Assembly: GCA_021014325.1 (NCBI GenBank) | Contig: CM037471.1 | Coordinates: 18,434,818 to 18,498,817 of the forward strand | Length of the DNA stretch: 64,000 nt | Source: Plazaster borealis | Lineage: Eukaryota > Echinodermata > Asteroidea > Forcipulatida > Labidiasteridae | Direction of reading: 5' to 3' | Part shown: positions 11,118 to 22,500 of the stretch, in pieces | Numbering within the stretch: the first letter of the stretch is position 1 | Layout of the letters: each line of letters begins with the position of its first letter | The notes under the pieces: generated by a model | Seen by the model: the letters and a program-made list of their open reading frames with translations, nothing else | Told to the model about the DNA's origin: nothing | Database searches by the model: none | Program-made: the position numbers and the translations under genes

Positions 11118-11772
11118 ATATCGTCAATGTTTTCACGAAGGGACGGGCATGTTTGGGGGAATTTGATTTCGGTAATTATGATTAAAGCATAATACTTTGA
11201 AATAATACATATTACATAATACTTTGAAACATACCCAATTAGAAAAAAAGTTGCTAATTTGTTAATAAGCTAATTATGAAAAGGGCGGGCATCCTAACAT
11301 TACGCTGTTTGTGTTTTCACGTAGGGACGGGCATCCTTAAACATGTGCAAAATACATTGTAAAATAAATGGACGGGCATGTAGGTCAAGTCGAATTTGAG
11401 TTTTCAAGAAGGGACGCTGTCAGCGCGTGCGTGATCATGTGACATGCCCGCCCTTTACTATACACTATGTAAAAACATACATATAGATGTGCGAAAAAAT
11501 AGGTCAACCATGATTTTGCGTTTTTACGAAGAGACGGGCATGTGACTAATTATTGGTGTTTCAATAATCAACGTTTTGATATTTGGTTTTTATAGTATTG
11601 ATAAGGTTTAACCCTTACAAAAACGCGTTAGGGCATTTAAACTGCAGAAGAATGTTTTGATACTGCAGAGTTTTCAGTTTTAAATTTAACACCTTTTCAA
11701 ACGCATATGTATCGAAATGTTCTTTTGACGCATTTTGACATGCCCGTCCCTTCGTGACAACATTGACGATAT
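11118..11772. mobile_element. 655-bp inverted-repeat element with internal GACGGGCATG motifs
   Basis: The outer 34 bases at 11118-11151 and 11739-11772 are inverted repeats with one mismatch. The terminal block reads inward through a CACGAAGGGACGGGCATG core. The core GACGGGCATG, or a one- or two-base variant, occurs seven times: 11142, 11283, 11325, 11371, 11531 in direct orientation, and 11443 and 11739 inverted. No open frame of note is present, so it is non-autonomous. No target-site duplication is obvious. Confidence 0.8.
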
Positions 11773-11779
11773 GCTGCAC

Positions 11780-12030
11780 ATATTCTTACAATGACTCGAT
11801 CATCCACTCAAATACACCTCGTTAATAATCCAAACGATCAATACATATAAATACGCCTTCCTCCCAAGGACTATGTCAGTTTGGAACAGGCTACCACCAT
11901 CTGTTGTTCTGCACATAGCCCCATCTATATAAAGGCCTTCCAAACATCAGCCATCCCTGCCATGGCAGAGCGATGCAACCTCTGCATGGCAAGACTATTG
12001 TTCCCTAAATTATTTTCCTTATTTTTCTGC
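11780..12030 (+). pseudogene. 3' end of a broken non-LTR retrotransposon reverse-transcriptase ORF
   Basis: From 11868 one frame reads FLPRTMSVWNRLPPSVV and then stops. A shifted frame continues with AFQTSAIPAMAERC up to a TAA near 12027. The pattern of FPRT..WN.LP..VV followed by a SxxxF segment is typical of the C-terminus of jockey/CR1/L2-type reverse transcriptases. The upstream domains are absent and a frameshift is present, so this is a 5'-truncated dead copy. Confidence 0.6.
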
Positions 12031-12128
12031 ACCCGTAAATAATGCACTTTTAATCTTTTATATTGGCACATTATTCACCTGACTGCTGACGTCACTTTTG
12101 CACAAGATCCAAGTTGGGATTACACTAC

Positions 12129-12220
12129 AAAGTACCAAGTACCAATTGTACCGAAGTACCAAGTACCAATTGTACCGAAGCACCAAGTACCAATTGTACC
12201 AAGTACCAAGTACCAAGTAC
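12129..12220 (+). repeat. Short tandem repeat of ~24 bp
   Basis: About three and a half copies of a unit reading AAGTACCAAGTACCAATTGT plus four bases, itself built from the word AAGTACC. It makes a short periodic open frame that is not a gene. Confidence 0.85.
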
Positions 12221-12287
12221 AGAATATACTTTAAAGCGCACTTGCATAATTTTCAGTTTATAACCAAGTTGTATTTTTAGAGGTTTA

Positions 12288-12600
12288 GTATAGACCAAAC
12301 CTGTGACATCACATGTTTACAAAAGAGCCACAGAGCCTGGACTTCCTGCAGGCACAATTTGTACAAAGCTCAATGGAAGAAAACGTAAAATCTTATACAT
12401 TTTATGGAAATTGCACTTTCTGATTTGAATCACCTTTTGATATGATGAAAGGGGGCACACCTTAAAACTTGTTTAGCTGTTATTTGTATAACTCTCGGGA
12501 TTATGCGGAAATTATCACACAAAACGTAAACATTTCCCGTGACCATTTTAGTATCTTCCCTGCCAGAAAGGCTCTGTAACTCTTTCTGAAAACAAAGGTT
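12288..12600. repeat. Dispersed repeat (CCTGTGACATCACATGTTTA family)
   Basis: The block starting CCTGTGACATCACATGTTTA followed by AAAAGAGCCACAGAGCC recurs at 54700-55032. Its later part, with a GCAGG(C/T)A...TTTGT core and the ending ACTCTTT..(A)AACAAAGGT, is recognisable again at 50153-50435 and 55780-56060. It is probably a family of non-autonomous elements; clear terminal repeats were not delimited. Confidence 0.65.
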
Positions 12601-13049
12601 AAATGATCTAATGAGGGTTCATCATTGTTCATAGCAGAAACAAACAATTCACAATAAAAACATACCTTTGACAACCTTCGTCTTTCCTTTAATTAAGAGA
12701 TTGGTTTTTTTATTGATTTATCTTAAAGCCATAATTATTGCTTTACCTTCTCGTTTACTTACATAATTACGTGGCAATACTTCGTCTTTCTTACAAAGAA
12801 AACTTACGTGCACTCCGAAATCAAAATATAAAATAATTTTAGAACAAAACGTTACATGTTTATCCCGAAGGACATCTTTGAGTACATAAAATGATATGAG
12901 TAATCTCTTCCCTAAAAGCAAATCTAAGAATCTGTCCCGATTTGAACAATATTTTCTTTCATATGAATTACTATTTTTATCTTCACTCGTAGTAACTAAT
13001 TATATATTTTATTTATTACTATTTTAATTGTACATTGTTATCGGATGCG
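12601..13049. other. AT-rich spacer, nothing seen
   Basis: Only short open frames without homology occur; no repeat boundary or exon was recognised. Confidence 0.5.
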
Positions 13050-13647
13050 ACAATCCCGGCCAAATCTCACTTGGCCCATCCCCCGGTCCTGCGCTCCAGT
13101 TTGAGGTCACGACATTGATGGGGGGAGCGGGGGACTGGGAGGACAATGCTCGTAGACCTTATGCGCATGACGTCATTCGAGTAGGGCGCCCTCGGCTAGA
13201 GGTCAAAAGAAAGTTGTTCATTGGCACAACCCTGGGCCCAATTTCATTGAGCTGCTTAACGGCCGATTTTGTGCTTACTGAGCGAGTTTCCATTTCATAG
13301 CGCTGCTAACCGTACGCACACGAAAAGGCATCCTAACCTTCCGGTGCTTACTGTATGAAAATGAATGACGTAACAATGAAAATCCACGATGAACGCGCAA
13401 GATGGCCGCCTAATTTCCGTGCTAACCTGTGAAACACGCTTATGAACACGCACACTTTTCTGCTCCAGTTAGCACGAAAATTTGCTTACCGTTAAGCAGC
13501 GCTATGAAATTGGACCCTGTGCGCCGCACGTACAAACATTTGCGTTTCCATTGTTTCATCATCGTTTTACCTCTAAGATGGCGACGTTATGACGTTAATG
13601 CATAAGGTCTATGTTAAAAGTGTCCAGACCATTTTGGCCGGGATTGT
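13050..13647. mobile_element. Nested MITE cluster
   Basis: Three concentric inverted-repeat layers are visible. The outermost ends are ACAATCCCGGCCAAA (13050-13064) and its reverse complement (13633-13647). Inside lies a pair based on AGACCTTATGCNNNTGACGT (13154-13176 and 13589-13610), a family with another copy at 28829-28977. Inside that is a GGGCCCAATTTCAT-type element at about 13231-13518. The layers may record successive insertions or one composite element. Confidence 0.65.
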
Positions 13648-14863
13648 GGAAATCTTTGACTACTTTTATATGTCATAAACAAACATGGGGTCTGCAGTAT
13701 CAGCAACACCGCGATACTTTGAGGACAAACAAGCTGAGTTATAATGAAATCCTCTAAATGGAAAGAGCTTCCAGCCGAAATTACTTTGTTTTAATTAAAA
13801 ACAAAAATGATTGATTTTTCTGACAGACTGATGTTGTTAATTTAATGGATTTGTTTCCGGCCCACTTCAGTCATTATCTGAACTAATCGCATGGTGCCCG
13901 TCAGTTTTTTGAGACATTAATCTTTGTATAATAAAACCAAAATTATGTTTGACGCGTGCAAGTTTATGGCTTCGGCAGTGGCTATGGCTTGAACGCCGAA
14001 AAGTCCTATTTTCCAACGTTGTCGTTCTTCGGACACGGCTTAACTTGATTCCTGATTTCTACAATACTTTCACTTCTTAATTGGATTATTATCACACCAA
14101 CCTTGATAAATTATCTAAACAATCATTTACTTATTTTGTTAAAATTAAGTTTCACCCCACTTTAAATTCATGAACTCTACTTAATTTAGTTAAATATGTA
14201 TGATAGAATATGCTTATTGAATCATAATTAACAGAAACCTGTCTGTGAAAATATTAACTTAATTCTTTCAAAGCAAATTAAAGACGATGGAGAAAAATTA
14301 TTATTATTCTAATAACAAACTGTAATCTCCTTTAATGAATTTTTTTTAGAGATTTCTTGCGAAATTAAAACCTCTAAAAATGCTCTTAAAAATGATTGAT
14401 TTTGTGTACTATCATTAAATTTGCCGAAAACAAAGTTAACGACAACTGTTGCGAACTATTACTTTGATTACCAAGTTCGGTGGAAATGTTTTACTAGCTT
14501 GTTTCTTATATTACTGCTCTGGAGAAATGTTATGCATAACAACCACAGCAAATTCCATCAAAAGAAAGAAGGGGAAAAAAAGGAAATTAATTTAAATACA
14601 GCTTTGATCTGGTTATTTTAAAAGAAAGCTGTTCAAATATCCGAGTGATGTTGTAATGATAAGCGTGAGAGTGGTATTTTGAAATTAATTTGCCAGTGTT
14701 TTGATTCCGAGAATGGCAACGAATGGTCTAACCTTAAGGGGAACATACCCTTTCACCATTGTGCTTTTTGAAGGGCAATTTTTGAAGAAAAAAACAAATT
14801 GTGTATCCCTGAATCCACATTCTATGCTCAGTTACTAGCGAATGTTCTTGTAATGTTTGCGGT
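13648..14863. other. AT-rich intergenic spacer, no gene seen
   Basis: No coding signal. At about 13960-14040 a GGCTATGGCTTGAACGCCG stretch resembles the GGCTACGGCTACGG elements at about 42330-42460 and 54285-54410. Confidence 0.5.
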
Positions 14864-15082
14864 ACACTCCCGGTTAGAATTGACCCAGATTCTGGGCCTG
14901 ACCCATTTCTGAGTCAAGCTGACCCGGAAAGTAGTTAACAAATGGGATTGTGACTCGGATTCTGCGTCAGTTTGACACAGTTTGGGGTCAGCTTAATACA
15001 AATTCCGTGTTACATTGACCCATAAATGGGGTCAGGTCCCATGGGACCCGGAATCCGTGTGAATTCTGACCCGTTAGAGTGT
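14864..15082. mobile_element. MITE of the GGGTCA/TGACCC family (copy 1)
   Basis: The left end ACACTCCCGGTTAGAATTGA and the right end TCTGACCCGTTAGAGTGT are inverted repeats. The body is crowded with TGACCC/GGGTCA words. Further copies lie at 19399-19642, 39921-40143 and 40961-41195, the last three inside SLC4 introns. Confidence 0.75.
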
Positions 15083-16250
15083 AACACCACTCATGCAATA
15101 TCTCTCTATGAGCTGTGGTGGTTCCGAAGAAATGGTGGTATAACAACTCGAAATTTCCATCTGTCAGGAGAAAGTGGATTTTCATTTAGCTTGAAATTTG
15201 GTTGTGTCAGGTGCTGTTTTTAGAATCGAGTGTCGAGCTCATGTTGGTCGGCTGACGCACCTACGTTGTTGTTGCCCTGTCCAAGTTCTATGTGGGTTTC
15301 ATCGGTAGTCTGGTTTCGGGTCTCTGGTTCGTTACTCGTTGCCCTGACTCTCCTGTGTCAGAATTAAACACATAAATAAAAACGGTGATTGTAAATTAAT
15401 TGGCTTGTCGACTGTCTACCAAATATCAAGCAACCTCATAATATGTGTCGTCATGTTCCCTGTGGTTGTCATAGTTCCATGGAGTACCGATTTCCATTGC
15501 ACAGAAAAGGGCCCCAACTATTTCGCACTTCAAGGCTCGTTTTCGTCACATTTTGTTCAAACAGAAAAAAACAAGACTACAACATCATGGTCCTTGATCA
15601 ATAGAGGGCGAAGACTGCGGCTTTTCCAGATAAGAATTTCGTACTTATAAGTTGTGAGAGGCTCTAAAAGATTCGCTTGTATAAAGAGCAAGATGATAAA
15701 CAAAAACCGTCTTTTCGTTTAGAGCATCCATAACTAGCTCTCAATAGATTTTAACATGATGCTTTAGCAATTTTTTCCTTGTCTGTATCCTTTCGGAAAG
15801 CTTCGTGTAACTGAGAGAGATTGGATGTTGCCAGCTTGGCGTTTATATCCCATTGTGGGGGGCTTTGCCGAGTTCCCTTTTTGGGGAAGATCATCTAAAC
15901 AAACAAACAAACAAACTCATTTCTAACTTACTTCTTGTTATAATAGCTAAGTTCATTGTCTAATCGGGAAACTTGTGACATAAAAGTGTATAGCAAAATT
16001 TCCATGTGAGCACCTTTTGTCAATGAAATGTGCTGTCCCTGATTTGTCCGCAAGGTTCAACTGGGAAAACTCAAATTACGAAATGTTGCATTCAAAAATT
16101 TGCGTTGTTCAACAACGGCGAACTTTTGAAGAGGAAATGAAAACATCCTATTGACCCATGTCTCCTGACGTCATCACCTAGGATAAATCTTGGTGGCGCC
16201 ATTTTGGGAACCAGATTCCCCGTGTGTTTACTGATCAGCGCACATTATTT
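15083..16250. other. Spacer holding the SLC4 3' untranslated region
   Basis: The minus-strand SLC4 transcript must end here, but no AATAAA or ATTAAA on that strand was found close after the stop. An (AAAC)n microsatellite is at about 15896-15916. No other gene was recognised. Confidence 0.5.
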
Positions 16251-16529
16251 TCAGGCAAAACGCGCGAACCCCAAATGGCAGACTACTGACAAGCAGTAGC
16301 TACGTGTGACGTCAGTGCAAGGGGCTATAGTGTGTACGTACCGATGACGAGGCTGGGGGCTGTTGGACAATGTGCGCAGAGCATACGCAGTGCCCATGTT
16401 ACCATCGCTGTCAACTGCGACATCTTTGCCGTCTTTGGCAGGGTTAAAGGTTACCCTTCCTGCAGGTATGCTCAACATCTGTCCACTTTCCAGGGCGACG
16501 GTCAGGGTACCGCTTCGAGTACGTGTTTG
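16251..16529 (-). CDS. SLC4 coding exon 23 (last), C-terminal tail and stop
   Basis: Acceptor GGCAG at 16530-16534, phase 0, then 92 codons and a TGA at 16253-16251 (residues 1043-1134). The tail is hydrophilic at first and ends in ARFA. It lacks the Lys-rich run and acidic DNDD-type motif of mammalian NBCe1, and has no obvious PDZ ligand. A good internal donor (CATCG followed by GTACGT) near 16342 could splice to an unseen downstream exon, so the last 30 residues are uncertain. Confidence 0.7.
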   Translation of the reverse strand, partial: QTRTRSGTLTVALESGQMLSIPAGRVTFNPAKDGKDVAVDSDGNMGTAYALRTLSNSPQPRHRYVHTIAPCTDVTRSYCLSVVCHLGFARFA

Positions 16530-19500
16530 CTGCCATAAGAAAAAGAAAGGGTTTCGTTTGTATCATGAATTGCAGTTTTGTGAAGGAGAATTTAGGCTAG
16601 CATTTGAAAACATTGATAGTGGTTTTGGGTGGGGGAATTTTCTGATCTATATATTCCGAAGTATTTTGTAGTATTCTAGGTCTGTATAACTCAATCTTTT
16701 CAAACGGCTGTCATTCACCTAACTTTTATAAACATGTTCCTATATCAGAATAGTTCAGGAATCGAGCAATTACAGAGAAAAACGAATAGAATAGCTGTAT
16801 CATGTTCATGCCGGATTAAAGTCTGCAATTAATTTTTGCTCTTGAAATATTTATCTTAATTTAGTGTCCTACTGTCTGACCATTCAATTTGTATCCATTA
16901 TGGTTTGGCACAATAGATAAAATATGCGCGTCTGCAATAATCATTGGTGAATGTGTGTACACAGTTTAGTTCTATGTATAGTTGTGCCACCACACACAAC
17001 CCGCGCAGGTGAATGGTTTCAAATTGTTTGTCAACTCGAGGAAAGTTAAATCAAGCGTACAGGAGGGTTTTAATTTTAATAAACCCCACTCCACATAATG
17101 TCTTTAGTTCGCTGCATGGGTAGATAATGCTATGTGTTTGATTATATAACAAAAATAGTCAAAAACAAATATTTTTAAAAGATGATACAATAGAAAAAAA
17201 TTGCAATTAGTTTTGATAAGTGTAGAACTATGCCTGTGAGGTTTTTTTTCACAGGATTCGGGAAAGTACTGAGTACAGTACTTTACACACATCGGTCGTA
17301 GGGTAAAACCAAAATATAATTTTCCGCATGGTCGCCCATTAAACCAAAGTGGTAGTGTTGGTGTTGAGTTTTCAATGACTCAAACTGTTGGGTCATTGGA
17401 TTTTAGTTGGGGGAAAATGACGTCATTGCATACCTCCTCGAACTCCTCTTGCATCTTTTTGTCTTCGTTCTCCTTCTGGGTCTTCTGACTCTCCGGTATG
17501 ACGTCATCAAGGAAACTCAGCTCGGGCTGAGAGAACAGATACTCCAACCCCTTACGTATGATCACGATTGCCAAGACCTAAACATTGAAGACAGTTAGAC
17601 TTTTACTAAGTCTGCGTGTTGTATTTTTTTTGTAAATCATGTAAAAATAATTTTGCACGTTACATATATTTTGTGAATTGTCCGTGGGATATGCACAAGT
17701 TTTTGAACGTTTTTCGTTTTGAAACAGCATCATCTGTCAAAATTCGTTTAGAGAAAATCATTCTTTAAAAAATTACTTTTTGCAAAATCGGGCCTTGCAT
17801 TGTGGCTATCTCGCTCTGTTTACCTGTAACGTTATCAATGTGACAAACGGTGTTAGCCATATCCGCAGCATTGGCTAATATGGGTGACTTTTGCTCTCGT
17901 GGCTGTGACTGCTTTGTGGCGTTTACTATTTTTAAACCGTGGAAGATTTATCATCAACTCTGAGCACACAATTTTGATTGATCATTTTATTAGCTACAGT
18001 GAAAACGAGAGGGTCGAAAACAGCAGACGTCTCTCAAATCGCTTTGTCTCATGAAAATTAATGGGTCACTCTAATGCACATGCCCATAGTATAAGTTCAT
18101 TATCAACCATTAACCTGTATATCCACGATCCCAATATTCAATTACTCTCTTCAGTGTACTTTCATCCTTAACGGAGAGAAGGAAAGTGACTGTTTATTTT
18201 TCCTGAAACACCTCTCAATACAGTTAACTTTGTAGTGACTGCCACGTCTCTGCAAATACAATATTGGTTGTTTTGTTGAAAACATAGCCCAAAATGTCAG
18301 TCAAAAACAATTTCTACGGGTTCGCTGTATGAGTAGGCCTGCTAATAGAAAACTAAAAGATACAATTAATTTTCTCTTCCAAAAACCGATGATGTATTTT
18401 CCCTTTCAGCGAGCTTGATCTTGATTGTCAAGTTAACTAAACAAACAAAATTCGTAATTGAAAATCTTCATCAGATGCGTTTTTGTATTACTGGGTTGAT
18501 TGAGTGTCCTTCTAAGTCCTATATGAAGAAGAAAAAAACTCGTCCCGTTTCCTGGAGAGTCATTTACCATAATTGGGAAGACGATGGCGCCCTTGGAGGT
18601 TTTGATGATCCAAAGGATAGCAAGACAAATCGCCTGGATGGCTGTGAACAGATGAACCTTCCAGAGTTTGACGTGGCGAAGGTAGATGTGATCAGGCTGG
18701 TGCTTGGCCGGCATCATGAAGAGCAGCAGCCGGTCAACGAACTGTGGGAGGATTCAGAATCGATTACGTAATGTGTACGCACTAATGACGTCACGTGCAA
18801 ATAGAACATTACAAATCAAAACAAAAGACGAACTGATCACGTCATATAACACGTAATTCACAAATGGAGATAATTACCGAGATGTAACTATAACACAGTA
18901 TTACGAATTATTTACGTCACACAAGACGGAAGAGGAATATCTGATGAACGAAAGCTAAGAAACTTACGCAACAAATTACGTCATGGGTATATGTAGCTTA
19001 CGCAACATTGATCTCTCAACCACAAGCTAAAAGGGAACAAGACTGTATATTCATTTTAGCCTCGGTTTGGTTACATTCGGTTGAATTGGAGTTGAGCAAC
19101 ATGGCTGCTCATCAAAGGTCCATCATCCAATTTACCTGCACGCCACGAAGAGATGAAATTCCCATGTACAGGAACACACCGTACAGCACAGGCATCGGGA
19201 TAAACTGCAGAGGAAATAACGGAACATTTGTTTTTGTGAGCGTGAGAAACTTATATCAATGAGATTGATATTTGTAGTTTTTCTGGTTCACTATAGTTAT
19301 TCAGTTCTTCTAGGAAAAATATTTGGCTCTGAATTAAGTTCCTTCTCAAAGTCTCGGCTATTGCTGCGGTCGCCATCAGGAGACTGAGGAATGCGTACAC
19401 TTTAAAAACTCCCGGGTCAAAATTGACATGGACTCCGGGTCCCGTGGGTCCTGGCCCAATTCTGGGTCATTAATGACCCGGAACTTTTGTCAAAATTAAC

Positions 19501-22500
19501 CAAGAAATTGGTCGAACTCACGCAGAATCGGAGTTGATTTTTTATTTTTGTTTCACTAGTTTCCAGGTCAGCCTGACTTAGAAATAGTTCAGCCCCCTGG
19601 GACCGGATTCCGGGTCAATTCTGACCCGGGAGCTTCGTAGAGCTGATGGGCTCTACACACTTTCCAGTTACGATTACCAATCAAAGCTCGGGTGTTTGGC
19701 TAACCTTACCCTGAGTACACTGGTCATCAAACTGGACACACCCATCATGATAAACACCAGCAGACCTGTTAACCTCTGCTCCCTGAAAACAAGTGGAAAA
19801 TGAATGCAACATGAAGTGGAAGCTTTGGATTAGAAGAGGGAAGAAGCTAAAGGAATGCAGCAGCATTTCGTTAACAGCACTTTGAGAATTCCGGGTTAAA
19901 GCTCGATGCTATGGTTTGGTGGAGATGAAGTGAGTTCAGATGGGATGCAACTGCAGGTTTCGCAAGGGATACAAGGAGGTGCAGACCTGGGCCCAATTTC
20001 ATAGAGCTGCTTAAGCACAAAAAGTAGCTAAGCTAACAAAATTATGCTTACCAGAATAAGTTACCAGCCATAATACCATCCCACAGTACTATCTGTGGCT
20101 CGTATCCGGCTTATTTTTGCTAAGCAGAAATTGTTTAAGCAGTATTTTCTGCTTAAGCAGCTCTATGAAATTGGGCTCATGGGAGATTCGCCAGTACACC
20201 ATTTTATGACAGAAAATCAGAAAAACACCCAGACGCGCATTATCCATCACAGAGGGAGGTCCTTTCGAATGCCAAGTACTTCAACAGCAGCAGCAGTCAA
20301 ATCAGGGGAAGACAGTCCTTTAACTGAATCGCAAGCAGTGCTACACATAGACTGGTCCCCTGTCTTTATCAGCAAGGATAAAGACAGGCACTGGTCTTAC
20401 AGGCCCAATGATTTCATTGGATACAACGATTTTATTGGATAAACGTGCAGTGACGTTTATGATTTTCATAACAGTGTTATAATTGGTCCGAGGTGATGCA
20501 ATTTGTCAGCTTGCACTTTCGAACGTCGGCATGTTTGTACATCATGTAGTGTTTTTTTATTTACTATGTGTACATGTACGTGTGAATTGACTGCGAATCT
20601 CCGTGTGAAATGATTGCGAGGTCAAAGGTACATCTGGCAACATCCGGTTAGGCAGGTATCTGGCGTTATTCATGAGCCTCGAAGTGTGACTTCAGATGTT
20701 CAAGCTATGCTACACAAAGACAGTGATATTATAGCAAGGGCCGTGGTGGCAGAAATCAACTTGGTTTTACAAACTCACACTGCCAGGTGATGGAACTTCA
20801 GACAATGTAACCGACTCTACGATCGCTCAGAAGTTCAGGGTCAACAGCAGCAGCAATGGCATTGACTGGACACTATGTTCCTGGAACATAACCAAGTTCG
20901 ACTGAGAGTAAGACAACAACAAAAAGATCGTGCAATACTGGCTACTTACCGACAACCTATAACCTTTGGCGGTTCTCCGGGGATGACAGTACTTGACATG
21001 ACCCTCAAGCTGTCCACATGGTTGATGGAGAGAACGGTGGCCGCAACGAACCACGGCATGCCCAACAGTGACATGAGGAACAACAGCAGGCCGACGATGA
21101 ACAGATCCAAGTGGTAACCAAAGCCTTTCTGTTGTAGGAAGTTATAAGTTCGAGGAATAGTGTGTTATAATTTGGACAGAAAGTTTTTGTTGATGTAGTT
21201 TTACAACTATCGTTTACCCACTGATACTTAGCAAGAAGTACCATATAGTCATCACTCCCCTTCCTTTCCCTTCTCTCTCCGGGAGAGCTCCCCTCTTCGT
21301 TATCAATATCACCAGCAGTTCTTGAAAAGTTTCTATACCTCATCTTCGTAATATTTAAGCTCTCCCTCTGGTATGTAACATTTAAGAGGCTTTTCATTTT
21401 TGTTTTTGCCTGAGAATAGTGCAATTACAATATTGCAATGCGTATACTGCGCAGGTGTATGAAACGCCACTCCCAAAAATGACGTCACAAGAATATTTAT
21501 CCGAGAATGATGACGTCAAGGGGGCTTTTGCGAAACTCAACGAAAAGCAACGTTGAGTTTTGGTCACTGTGATTCTTTTTCTTGTATTTGTAAAACTGGG
21601 GTTTTTTTTATTCATTGAGAACTTGTAAGTAATCTTGTCAGCAAAAATACTTCTCCATTTGTCCAGACTGCATTGTCTCATTCAAGATAGCTCTCTAATA
21701 CAATTCATCTTTCCACCATAGACTACCTCTCCAATTTCCGCATGTCACAAACCAATGTCTTTGCTGTGTCTCGTTTCTTCTGTCAGAGAGAATGAAAACC
21801 AATTTGGTGCTTTCCGTCTACCCCGCTTTGAAAAATATTTTGATGGTGGTTTTTAATAATCTCTCATCTGTTCGTGTATGGAAGGTCAGTGTTTAGCTTC
21901 CTGGCACGGGAGGAACGATTCAGAACTACATGAGTACCGGTAGATGCTTTATATTCCATATTGTGTCTGGTAGTCATTATTTCTCGTTGACTTAGTCTTT
22001 GCTTCAAGATCCTCACATTCACGTTGTAAAAAGGGCCTGTGTGTACGCGTATAGGGCCTACGCTTTCTATCTCGAATTGGATTTCAGTACATGCATTTAC
22101 GTCTTATTATTTGGAGACAAGACGGAAAATAGGCGCCCTATGTTGGAGGGTCGTTTTGCGATCGTCGAATTATCGTAACGCATCATGAAACAAGACTATC
22201 CTTTACCTTGAGTTTGTTCTCGCGCCTGTTGACGATGACTGCGGTAATCTGTTGGTCCATGAAGATCAAGATTCCGCAGAGGAGGGCTGGGACGATAGCC
22301 GCGAAGTATGTCCACCATGGGTTGACAAAGAACGGGACGAGCCAGGCCCTGTCCGGACGAGTTGGCTGGAAAGTAGCAAACTTTAAGTTAACCAATCTGC
22401 ACCATACACGGGTTTTATTTTTCTTCAGTAAATATTTTATGACTATCGAAATGTATACACTTTGATGTTGAGTTTGAGTCAAGTTCAATTGGCTATGCAT

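Noticed and set aside
18415..18771. Plus-strand open frame of 118 codons
   Set aside because: It lies opposite SLC4 exon 21, whose minus-strand frame matches the family clearly.
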